DNA of 64,000 nucleotides from Nocardioides sp. W7 (lineage in GTDB: Bacteria; Actinomycetota; Actinomycetes; Propionibacteriales; Nocardioidaceae): NCBI RefSeq assembly GCF_022919075.1, contig NZ_CP095078.1, forward strand, positions 4,216,001 to 4,280,000. Reading direction: 5' to 3'. The notes beneath the pieces were generated by a model, which saw nothing but the letters and a program-made list of their open reading frames with translations, had not been told where the DNA came from and did no database searches. Made by a program: the position numbers and the translations under genes. Positions 6,421 through 13,890 of this stretch are shown here, in pieces. The first letter of the stretch is position 1, and each line of letters starts with the position of its first letter.

Positions 6421-8858
6421 CTCTCGATCGTTCGTTGGAGGCGGCTCGTGATCAGCTGCGCCACGATTGCGGCATGGGGAGGACGGAGCACGTCGAAGTG
6501 GCCGCAGTCGACCTCGTCGAATTTGGCGGTGGGGTGGCTCTCACGCACCCAGCCGATGTCGCTCAACAGGCGGTCACGGTCACCGGCGAGCACGACCAGC
6601 GCGGGACCACTCCACACCGGCGGTCGGTAGCCGACCATCTCAGCGTTGTTGGACGACAGCGTGCGCGCACGCTGCTCGAGCCACGACGGCGCCACGAACT
6701 CCAATGGTCCCGCCGCGCGCCGGACGACGTCATGCGCGGCAGCGACCGTGAGCGGTTCGCTCGGAAGGTGATCGGCGTAGCCGGCGTCGACAAGGATGCG
6801 TCGCAGCGCCCAGTCATCGGGGAGCTCGATTCCTGCCGTGGGAATCGCAGGATCGAGCAGGACGATGCCCGCCACCTCGACGCCCCTCTCTCCGAGGGCG
6901 CAGCAGACGGCCGAGGTGAGGACCCCACCGAACGAGTAGCCGACGAGGTAGATCGTGCGACCGCTGAACCCGCCTGCGATGGCCTCCGCGTAGTGGGCGG
7001 CCAGCGCATCCATCCCGGCAGACGCGATGACGGCCGTCGACGCCGCGTCCTGCTCAACTAGCGCGAGGGTGGTGCCCTCGGGAATCTCCTCCAGCACAGG
7101 GAAGTACCCCAGGCCCGTGCCGATGGCCGGCGGGAGGAAGACCACGACGTGGGGGCCATCGGCGGCGCGCACCACCCGAACCGGCCCTGCTGTGCGTCCT
7201 GCGTCCCGCAGCACCTCCCGTGCGATGGCCTCGATCTTGTTGCTCGCCCGGAGGTCGAGGCCGTCGATCTCGCAACCGAGCAGGCGACGGATGGCCTCTG
7301 CGGCCTGCACGCTGCGCAACGAGTCCAGTCCGACGTCACTCAGCGGGGTCTGCGCGTCGAAGTCGCTGTGGCCGAGGGCTTCGGCGATCCCGAGCGCCAC
7401 GACGTACTCGATGCCGGTGGCGAAGCGGTCCTGGCTCGGACGGTTCACGACAGGGCTGGTCGAGGACAGGCTCGCGCGATCGACCTTCCCGGTCACCGTG
7501 CGCGGCAACCGCGGCACGATCACGACCCGGTCCGGAACGAGATGGCCAGCTACGTCGGTACGCAGGCGTGCCAGGATCTCCGATGGGTCGGCAACCGCGC
7601 CGGGACGAACCGACACGGCGGCATGCAGTGCCGTCATTCCGCTGGGAGAAGAGTCCACCCACGCAACGGCCTCGACGACCTGCGGCAGCGACTCGAGCGA
7701 GCAGGCGACGCCGTCGAGATCCACCCGCCGGCCCCGCACCTTCACCACGTGGCCCCGCCGACCGCGGAGGTGGAGCACGCCGTCGTCGTCGACCGTGACC
7801 AGGTCCTTGGTCCGGAACCATCGGCCCGGGCCGAATGCCGAGGCGGCAGCGTCCTGGTCGACGTAGCCGAGCGCGACCTGGCTTCCGCCGATCAGCAGCT
7901 CTCCGCCCTCGGCCGCACCCGGCTCACCCGCGTCGGCCTCGATGGTCCACTCCACTCCGGGAACGATGGTCCCGAGCGGGACGGGGTGCGGCAGGGGCTG
8001 ACTGCTGGTGATCCGGTGGAAGGCCACGTCGCCGCTGACCTCCGTGGAGCCGTAGGAGTTGATCACCTCGGCATCCGGGCTGAAGCCGCGGACCTGCTCC
8101 ACCCAGTCGGCGCGCAGCTCCTCGCCGCTGAAGATCCAGCGCCTGACTCCCGCCAGTGACCACCGATCGGCCGAGCTCGCCAGCACCGGAACAACGCTCG
8201 GTGTGGTCGTCACCTGTTCGATCCCGGATTCAGCGACGAAGCGCGCCAGCTGTCCGACGTCGTGCCGCGCATCTGGTGGGGCCACCACGAGTCGCTTGCC
8301 CGCAGCAACCGCGCCCAAGATCTCGGTGAGACTGTCGACGAACGCGATGCTCGCCCGCACCGCGCAGCGCCGGTGCTCACCGGCGAAGAACTCGTCGCGC
8401 CCCCACCTGATCCGGGTCGCCAGGCCCGCGCGCGATCCCAGCACGCCCTTCGGCCGGCCAGTGGAGCCCGAGGTGAACAGGATGTACTGCAGGTCGCCCG
8501 ACGAATTGACCCCGCCCGGCGTCGGTTCGGGGCACGCCGCAATGCCGGAGGCGGAGAGCCGGGCTGCCGCCCTGCTGCGCACCGCCATCTCCTCCACCAC
8601 CACCGCCGGGGTGGAGACGTCGACCGGCACGACCACCAGGTCGGCCGACAGCGCTGCCAAGAGAGCCAGGACGTACTCGTCGGTGAGGTCGAGGTGGAGC
8701 AGCACCCGATCCCCCGGACACAGGCCGGACTCGACCAGGCGGCGCGCTCGGTCCTCCACGGCATCCCACAGCGCATCGCCGCTGAGGACACGGTCGGCGT
8801 ACTCGAGCTCGACGTGCGGTACCCCGAGCACCAGCTCGCGAAGCGGCACCGGCGTCAC
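6417..8858 (-). CDS. Stand-alone NRPS-like synthetase: adenylation, carrier, thioesterase
   Basis: The 813 residues contain an adenylation domain with A3 FTSGSTGRPKG (128-138), A5 NSYGSTE (277-283) and A10 TGKVD (K468); a carrier domain with GLDSL (Ser523); and a thioesterase with GYSFGG (Ser652), an Asp near 770 and GHFD (His797). There is no condensation domain. The position that is Asp235 in amino-acid-activating domains appears to be Val (FVDS, 173-176), suggesting a carboxylic or keto acid rather than an alpha-amino acid. A-T-TE enzymes of this shape often dimerise aryl-pyruvates to furanones or quinones. The annotated GTG abuts GAGGA; the in-frame GTG at codon 4 has better spacing and may be the true start. 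It heads the monooxygenase/reductase operon. Confidence 0.85.
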   Translation of the reverse strand: MTPVPLRELVLGVPHVELEYADRVLSGDALWDAVEDRARRLVESGLCPGDRVLLHLDLTDEYVLALLAALSADLVVVPVDVSTPAVVVEEMAVRSRAAARLSASGIAACPEPTPGGVNSSGDLQYILFTSGSTGRPKGVLGSRAGLATRIRWGRDEFFAGEHRRCAVRASIAFVDSLTEILGAVAAGKRLVVAPPDARHDVGQLARFVAESGIEQVTTTPSVVPVLASSADRWSLAGVRRWIFSGEELRADWVEQVRGFSPDAEVINSYGSTEVSGDVAFHRITSSQPLPHPVPLGTIVPGVEWTIEADAGEPGAAEGGELLIGGSQVALGYVDQDAAASAFGPGRWFRTKDLVTVDDDGVLHLRGRRGHVVKVRGRRVDLDGVACSLESLPQVVEAVAWVDSSPSGMTALHAAVSVRPGAVADPSEILARLRTDVAGHLVPDRVVIVPRLPRTVTGKVDRASLSSTSPVVNRPSQDRFATGIEYVVALGIAEALGHSDFDAQTPLSDVGLDSLRSVQAAEAIRRLLGCEIDGLDLRASNKIEAIAREVLRDAGRTAGPVRVVRAADGPHVVVFLPPAIGTGLGYFPVLEEIPEGTTLALVEQDAASTAVIASAGMDALAAHYAEAIAGGFSGRTIYLVGYSFGGVLTSAVCCALGERGVEVAGIVLLDPAIPTAGIELPDDWALRRILVDAGYADHLPSEPLTVAAAHDVVRRAAGPLEFVAPSWLEQRARTLSSNNAEMVGYRPPVWSGPALVVLAGDRDRLLSDIGWVRESHPTAKFDEVDCGHFDVLRPPHAAIVAQLITSRLQRTIER

Positions 8859-8883
8859 TCCTCAGCCTTGGCGAATGTCGCCG

Positions 8884-8970
8884 ACAATCTAGTGGCGCAG
8901 CCGCGTCGTCAGGGCGGTTGCGTGACAGTTGGCGGAACTGCCCCTCCGGTGCCGTGCGAGGACTACGATC
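8884..8970. promoter_or_regulatory. Divergent promoters with shared operator
   Basis: On the minus strand TAGATT at 8891-8886 is a likely -10 for the A-T-TE operon. On the plus strand the operator-like CGTGACAGTTGGCGGAA at 8921-8937 precedes a -10 TACGAT at 8964-8969 for the gene at 9013. The first twelve bases match the AlkB and GrpE operon sites exactly, and the segment up to the -10 box resembles the AlkB promoter. A seven-codon reading frame at 8982-9005 precedes the gene; its role, if any, is unknown. Confidence 0.5.
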
Positions 8971-9012
8971 GGGCCGCCACAATGTCGACGGCCAACAGGG
9001 GGTGAGCTGGCG

Positions 9013-10320
9013 ATGCCCTTGCAGTTCGACGCATGGCCGGCCCAGCTCGTCGACAGATACGTCCGCAGCGCCCGCGCCCTGTGTGACGAGAACAATCGCC
9101 TCACGCCGGCGCAACTCAACGATCTCGAACGACTGGCCGGGCTCGTCGACCTGACGGACTGGCACGACGACGAAGTGCGCGGCTTCATGTTGCACGTGCT
9201 CGAGACCGCGGGCCTCGCGATCGCCGAACCAGCGCCCGAACCCACGCCGGTGGCTGCGCCCGAACCGACGCCGGAACCTGCACCTGCACCTGCACCTCCA
9301 CCCGCCAAGTCACGTTCGACGGCCCCGCGTGAAGCCAGCGCGCTCCCGGCCCTGAAGCCAGCGCCCAAGCCGAGCGGCGCGCCACTCTGCCCGGGCCCAG
9401 GTGGGATCGTCGTCGCCCTCGACGTGGCTGGCGGTCACGGAGGCGTGTCGACCGCGACGTCCCTCGAGAAGCGCGGCGGCACCGACGTCATCTGCTATCG
9501 GGGCAACTGGGGCGTGCAGGCCTCGGGAAGGCTCTGGCACCGCCCCAGTGGCGAGACCATCGACTTCCCCGATCGGGTGCTGCACATTGCCCGCACCAGG
9601 CACGGCCACCGTCACGCCCTAGTCACTGCGAGTGGCGAGGTGTGGCTCGAGAGCACCGGCAGCCTGTGGCGAGGCTTCCGCCGGGTGCAAACCGACCCGA
9701 GCCTGGGCCACCTCGTCGGGGTAGCCATCGACAGCTTGGAACTGATGACCGTGGACACCGACGGTTGGGTGACCTCCCTGACCGTGCCGGAGACCACTCC
9801 CCCCGGCCCCGGCGCCTCCGTCAGGCTCCGCACTGTCCACCGCCATCGGATCGCTGGGGCAACCCAGGTGTCGTCGGGTGCCGGCATCCGCATGGTGATG
9901 ACGAACGCGGGTGTCGCGCACGTCGGTGACGGAATCCGCTGGCCCGCCTTCGGCTCTCGCCCGAAGCCCCCGCGAAGTCGCCGCCTCGCCTGGGCGCAGC
10001 GGCTGCCGGCGCTGCGACAGCTCGGCCAAGGGGTGAATGCGATCGACTGGACGGGCAGCCTCATCACCGTGTACAGCCCGACGCACGCCACGCCCGACAC
10101 CTCCGGACGAAAGGTCCGGCTCCTGCGCGGTGACACGGCCCTGACCACCGACGGAGTTCTGCTCCGTCGCCCGCCAGGGGGCCGGTTCGCACCGCTGCTG
10201 GACCACAAGCTCGCCGACGTCATCGACATCGACGGCCATGGCGAGGGCGTCATCGTCGTGACGAAGGACCCCGATGCCCTGTGCGCTGCCTTCGATCAGC
10301 TCGCTCCGGGAGCGACATGA
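9013..10320 (+). CDS. Unrecognised protein: small N-terminal domain, Ala-Pro-Glu linker, propeller-like C-terminus
   Basis: This 435-residue protein begins at the ATG at 9013, after a purine-rich GGGGGTGAG; an upstream in-frame codon at 8929 would extend over the promoter and is rejected. Residues 1-70 are mainly helical (FDAWPAQLVDRYVRSARALC and on). A linker of Ala-Pro-Glu-Thr repeats spans roughly 72-105. The remaining 300 residues look all-beta, with recurring GxxWxxxxG-type strands (ASGRLWHRPSGE, ASGEVWLESTGS, VDTDGWVTSL), as in beta-propellers; no family is certain. Layout and shared operator suggest a sensor or effector coupled to the island. Its stop overlaps the start of the following broken gene. 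Confidence 0.7.
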   Translation: MPLQFDAWPAQLVDRYVRSARALCDENNRLTPAQLNDLERLAGLVDLTDWHDDEVRGFMLHVLETAGLAIAEPAPEPTPVAAPEPTPEPAPAPAPPPAKSRSTAPREASALPALKPAPKPSGAPLCPGPGGIVVALDVAGGHGGVSTATSLEKRGGTDVICYRGNWGVQASGRLWHRPSGETIDFPDRVLHIARTRHGHRHALVTASGEVWLESTGSLWRGFRRVQTDPSLGHLVGVAIDSLELMTVDTDGWVTSLTVPETTPPGPGASVRLRTVHRHRIAGATQVSSGAGIRMVMTNAGVAHVGDGIRWPAFGSRPKPPRSRRLAWAQRLPALRQLGQGVNAIDWTGSLITVYSPTHATPDTSGRKVRLLRGDTALTTDGVLLRRPPGGRFAPLLDHKLADVIDIDGHGEGVIVVTKDPDALCAAFDQLAPGAT

Positions 10321-10727
10321 GCGACCTGCTGCGCCTCATCAAGATCACCCACCAGCGCACCGTCGTGGGTTGAGGTCCCGGCCGGCGGCGGCGCGAGCGA
10401 GGAGTACGACATTTGGAGGCCCCACGAACGCTGGGAAGCGCAGTTGTCGTGGCGCAAGAGCGGCATCCGGATCGAGGTGGGTCCCTACCAACTCGACGCC
10501 GAACCCGTCGGGCAGCCGAACGCTCTCCTGGTCCGCGGAGCACGGTGGCACCTCCGCCCTGCACGTCCGGCTCCTACGTGTGGGACGAGAGCGACACCTG
10601 GCGACTGGACTCCGACCTCGTCGGCTACCGCTCGAAGACGCGCATCGTGCTGCAGACCTGTGAGCGGTACGGCGACGAGAACGGCGCTGGGTTGGACGGA
10701 CGTCCGGGCCGCCTGACCGTTCGCTGA
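10317..10727 (+). pseudogene. Small hypothetical gene with two compensating frameshifts
   Basis: An ATG overlapping the previous stop (ATGA, 10317) opens MSDLLRLIKITHQR, which ends at TGA 10371-10373. The coding signal continues one base out of phase from about 10357: APSWVEVPAGGGASEEYDIW, then RWEAQLSWRKSGIRIEVGPY. Near 10550-10570 it returns to the original frame with GSYVWDESDTWRLDSDLVGY and runs to TGA 10725-10727. The two shifts cancel, which would restore a protein of about 136 residues. This is either a young pseudogene or sequence errors; I see no classic slippery site. Translational coupling to the upstream gene suggests a partner protein. The family is unknown. Confidence 0.55.
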
Positions 10728-10730
10728 GTC

Positions 10731-11381
10731 TCAGCGCCAGTGGCGGGAGTTGAGTTCGTGACCCCGGGCCGCCAGTCGCTCGCGGAGGCTAGTCATCAGG
10801 CCGGGCTCAGGGATGCCGATGAGCGTGAGTTCGTGGTTGCTCGACGACAGTCGCAACTCGATCTTGCCCGGTCGGCCACCGAGCGCAGACTCCTCGTCGA
10901 CCGCATCGGTCAGGCGCAGGATCCGCTGGTTGCGTGACCCGCGATAGCCGACGCCACCGGCCTGGTCCTCGGCGAAGGGCCCGTCGACCAGCACATCAGT
11001 CAAAGCGAGCATGGTCAGCAGGTCGTCGTCCCCTTCGGCGACCAGGTCCTCGATGGAGCGCCCGGTGTAGACCCAGGTGGTGCGCCCCCGCTCGCGTGCG
11101 GCCGCGAGCAGCCGGGCCACCGCCGCCGGTTGCTCGGTCGGCTCGCCGCCGCTGACCGTCAGCTGGGCGTCCTGGTCGGCGAGCAGTTCGTCGGCCAGCT
11201 CCGCCGGATCGACGAGCCGGCCACCTGCGCGCCAACTCTCCGGGACGATGCAGCCGGCGCAGTGGATGGTGCAGCCCTGGACCCAGACGACTGAACGCCG
11301 CCCCGGACCCAGGGTGTCGACGACGTCGAGAGCGGTGTGGCCGATCCGGAGCAGGCCCGGACCCGGTGCCTCGGGCGTCAT
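10731..11381 (-). CDS. NrdG-like radical-SAM / 4Fe-4S single-cluster protein
   Basis: This 216-residue protein starts at an ATG that shares its A with the upstream stop (TGATG). The radical-SAM CxxxCxxC motif is CTIHCAGC, followed by the SAM-binding GGEP (TVSGGEPTEQ). Size and order match NrdG-type activases, which form a 5'-deoxyadenosyl radical to install a glycyl radical or modify a partner, but no anaerobic nucleotide reductase lies nearby. It is the last gene of the six-gene AAA+/protease/Hsp70 operon, so a role in modifying a component of that complex is likelier than nucleotide metabolism. It ends 3 bp from the convergent broken gene. Confidence 0.8.
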   Translation of the reverse strand: MTPEAPGPGLLRIGHTALDVVDTLGPGRRSVVWVQGCTIHCAGCIVPESWRAGGRLVDPAELADELLADQDAQLTVSGGEPTEQPAAVARLLAAARERGRTTWVYTGRSIEDLVAEGDDDLLTMLALTDVLVDGPFAEDQAGGVGYRGSRNQRILRLTDAVDEESALGGRPGKIELRLSSSNHELTLIGIPEPGLMTSLRERLAARGHELNSRHWR

Positions 11382-12874
11382 CAGCCCGGGGTCTGCGTCC
11401 GGGTCTGTGTCTGCGTCTGGGTCTGCGTCCGGGTCCGTCCGCCCGTTTCGGTGCCGGTCGCATGGCCCCAGTCGGTGACCTTCCAGTCGATGCCGCGCGC
11501 CGCCAGCTTCTTCTGCAGGTCGCGGATCACGGTGGCGCAGGCGGTGTCTCCCTCGTCGGCCTTCACCTCGAAGTCGACCTCCCCGTCGAGCGGGATCTCG
11601 ATCTCGAAGTCGCCGCGACCCGTCTCGCTCGACGTCTGGCCGCTGATCTTCAACGCCTGGTCGCGGGTGCCGTCCTCGCAGGACGTCTCGAAACCCAGCT
11701 CCTCGAGCACGTCCATCACGGCGTCGCCGATCTCGGCCCGTCGCACGTCTTGTGCGAGCGTCTCCGCTGCATCCGCAACCGCGGCGTCCAGAGCCGTTCC
11801 GGCCTGTCCGGCGAGCGCGACTGCCCGGTCGAAGTCGCCGGCGGCGATGGCGGCGTCGACCGCGGCCGCAGCAGTTCGCGCAGCCGTCAGAGCAGCGGAG
11901 TCCGCTGCCCACTCGCGCAACACCTCTTCGTCGGCACCGCCGATCACCGCAGCCAACTCTGAGGCGGCAGCCGACGCCCGGGCCAGACCCTCGTCGTGTC
12001 GACGCTTCGCCTCGGCCGCCTCTTCAGCGACCTTGCCGGTCTCGGAGGCAATGGCCTTGACGCCCGAGTGCACGTCGGCGAACCTGCCAGCCGCGAGCGC
12101 GCGACCTGCTTCCTCGACCGACTGCGCCAACCGAGCACGGCGGTCCGGCAGGAACTGGTCGACCACCGCGCCATCGAGCGCATCGACGGCGATCGTCGCC
12201 TCCTGCAACGCCTCCACGGCGGCCCGACGGGCCTGCTCGACGATGCGCTGTGCCTCTTCTGCAGCCTTGCGTCGCTCCTCGACCGCTCGCCTGGCCTTGT
12301 CGGCCTGGCCGAGCGCCTGCTGCCCTGCGGCGAGCGCGGCGTGCGACACCTCCAGCGCCGCGGTCGCCTGGACGCGCGCGTGTTCCCTCGCGGCCGCTGC
12401 CCGCTGCGCGACCGCCGCCGCATCGTCGAAGGCACGGCCGGCGGCCGTGGCCGACGCCATCTCCTGGCTCAGGTAGTGTCCGCCGCTGCCGGACAGACTC
12501 GCCCGTGCGGCGTCGTACTGCTTCTGCGCACGGGCGTGCGCGGCACCGGCTTCACCCGCCAGCTTGGCGATCTCGGAGACCTGCTTGCCGAGGTCGGTAC
12601 GGCGACTCGCCACGTCCCGGATTCGTTCCCGCGCCGCCTTGGCCGTCAGCAGCGCCCGCCGCGCCTCCGGGCTGCCGGTCGCAGCGAGCTCCTTCTCGAG
12701 CGCGCCGAGTTGGTCCTCGAGTCCCCGCGCCTTCTGCGCTTCCTCGGCCAACTGGTCGGCCAGCGCCCGGATCGTTCCGTCCTGCGCCTTGCCGATCGTC
12801 TCGGCAACGGTCTGAGCGGTGCGGGCCGCCTGGTCCAGCGCCGACTGCACGTCGGCACGCTTGGGTCCACTCAT
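11381..12874 (-). CDS. Long coiled-coil protein with Thr-Gln repeat tail
   Basis: The 497 residues are mostly alanine- and glutamate-rich coiled coil (roughly 1-390). A small acidic beta/alpha domain follows (RGDFEIEIPLDGEVDFEVKA, then IRDLQKKLAARGIDWKV). The extreme C-terminus is a repeat of alternating Thr-Gln and Thr-Arg dipeptides ending TQTPG. Neither enzyme motifs nor membrane segments are visible. It overlaps the upstream coiled-coil gene by 4 bp and the radical-SAM gene by 1 bp. A scaffold or a substrate of the nearby ATPase, protease or radical-SAM enzyme is plausible. The repeated tail is in DNA prone to replication slippage, so its length may vary between strains. Confidence 0.75.
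   Translation of the reverse strand: MSGPKRADVQSALDQAARTAQTVAETIGKAQDGTIRALADQLAEEAQKARGLEDQLGALEKELAATGSPEARRALLTAKAARERIRDVASRRTDLGKQVSEIAKLAGEAGAAHARAQKQYDAARASLSGSGGHYLSQEMASATAAGRAFDDAAAVAQRAAAAREHARVQATAALEVSHAALAAGQQALGQADKARRAVEERRKAAEEAQRIVEQARRAAVEALQEATIAVDALDGAVVDQFLPDRRARLAQSVEEAGRALAAGRFADVHSGVKAIASETGKVAEEAAEAKRRHDEGLARASAAASELAAVIGGADEEVLREWAADSAALTAARTAAAAVDAAIAAGDFDRAVALAGQAGTALDAAVADAAETLAQDVRRAEIGDAVMDVLEELGFETSCEDGTRDQALKISGQTSSETGRGDFEIEIPLDGEVDFEVKADEGDTACATVIRDLQKKLAARGIDWKVTDWGHATGTETGGRTRTQTQTQTQTRTQTPG
11391..11438 (-). repeat. Four imperfect 12-bp repeats encoding the Thr-Gln tail
   Basis: Plus-strand units of the form GTCTGNGTCYGN follow each other from 11391 to 11438. 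They encode the RTQTQTQTQTRTQT tail of the coiled-coil protein. Confidence 0.7.
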
Positions 12875-13890
12875 CGGGCTCTCCTCTTGTTGTCGAACCG
12901 GGAGTCCATCTCGTCCACCGGCAGCCCGGCATAGATCTGACGGATCTGTTCGCGCAGGGCGCGAGCGGCGTCGCCGACGGGCGAGCGCTCCAGATCGGTC
13001 AGACGCGACTCATCGGCCTTGAACTCCTCCTGGAGCGCCGTACGCCGCTCCTCGAGCGCGGCCAACTCGCCACGCACCATGACGATGTCGCGCTGCAGGG
13101 CCTCGAGCTCGCCACGCGTCCGGTCCAGGCGGCGCGACAGGGTGGCCGACTCGTCGGTCAACGAGCCGTGTTCCTGCTCGGCCTGCGCCGCCTCGCGGCG
13201 CAGTCGTTCCACCCCGGTCAGGGCCTCGTCCCGGGCCCGGATCGCTGCCGCGACGAGCTCTTCGGTCTGTTGCCGGTCGGTCTGGAGGCGTTGCGACTCC
13301 CCAAGCAGGGCGTCGCGGTGCGCAGCGCGTTCGGCCGGCACGTAGTCGTCCAGTCGTGCCCGCAACGTCTCGAGCCGTGCGATCTCCCATTCGAGATCGC
13401 TCATCTCCTGGAACTCCTCGTCGAGTTGCTCGGCGCGCAGCTCGTTGCGCCGGGCCTCCAGCCTGGTGACCTCGATGGCCAGGTCGAAGCCGTCCTCACG
13501 ACGCCGGTCGAGCTCGGCCACGTTCGAACGCAACTGGGACACGAGACCGGCCAGACCGCTCGCTCGCCGGTTCAGAGCAGGGCCCGCATCGGCCAGCAGG
13601 TACGCGCGCACCTGGTCGTCGTCGAAGACCTCAGGCCGGGACGCGAGCACACACAGGAGGTAGTCGGCCAGCGGGCCGCCGTCGGCCTTCAAATGGTCGA
13701 GCAGGTCGTAGCACTCCTGGAGAGCCAGGGCGCTCACGGCGTCCTGCAACGCCTGCGGATCCGCCGACACCGCCTGGGTGATGGGGAACCAGGCGTCCCA
13801 TTCGAGTCGCCTGCCGGCCCGCAGCACACCGTGCAGGATCGCGGTAAGCTCGCTCGTCAGGTTGGTGTCCTGACTGCTCGTCGACGTCAT
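12871..13890 (-). CDS. Helical and coiled-coil protein of the AAA+/Hsp70 operon
   Basis: This 339-residue protein has a helical N-terminal domain (about 1-110, with LQECYDLLDHLKADGGPLAD) and a long continuous coiled coil to about 310 (leucine-heptad stretches such as DLEWEIARLETLRARLDDYV). It ends in a short basic tail (DNKRRAR). There is no catalytic motif. Start and stop overlap both neighbours by 4 bp, implying coupled translation with the Hsp70-like protein and the second coiled-coil protein. It is probably a structural or adaptor subunit; the family is not recognised. Confidence 0.75.
   Translation of the reverse strand: MTSTSSQDTNLTSELTAILHGVLRAGRRLEWDAWFPITQAVSADPQALQDAVSALALQECYDLLDHLKADGGPLADYLLCVLASRPEVFDDDQVRAYLLADAGPALNRRASGLAGLVSQLRSNVAELDRRREDGFDLAIEVTRLEARRNELRAEQLDEEFQEMSDLEWEIARLETLRARLDDYVPAERAAHRDALLGESQRLQTDRQQTEELVAAAIRARDEALTGVERLRREAAQAEQEHGSLTDESATLSRRLDRTRGELEALQRDIVMVRGELAALEERRTALQEEFKADESRLTDLERSPVGDAARALREQIRQIYAGLPVDEMDSRFDNKRRAR

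Noticed and set aside
8982..9005. Seven-codon upstream reading frame as a regulatory leader peptide
   Set aside because: Too short, no codon bias or attenuator hairpin, and no amino-acid run suggesting attenuation.
10731..11381. Anaerobic ribonucleotide reductase activase (nrdG) in the strict sense
   Set aside because: No nrdD-like gene is present in the window and the gene is embedded in the AAA+/Hsp70 operon; only the general radical-SAM class is supported.
11391..11438. Possible CRISPR or microsatellite array
   Set aside because: The 12-bp repeats are contiguous, imperfect and lie within a coding frame; no spacers of constant length exist.
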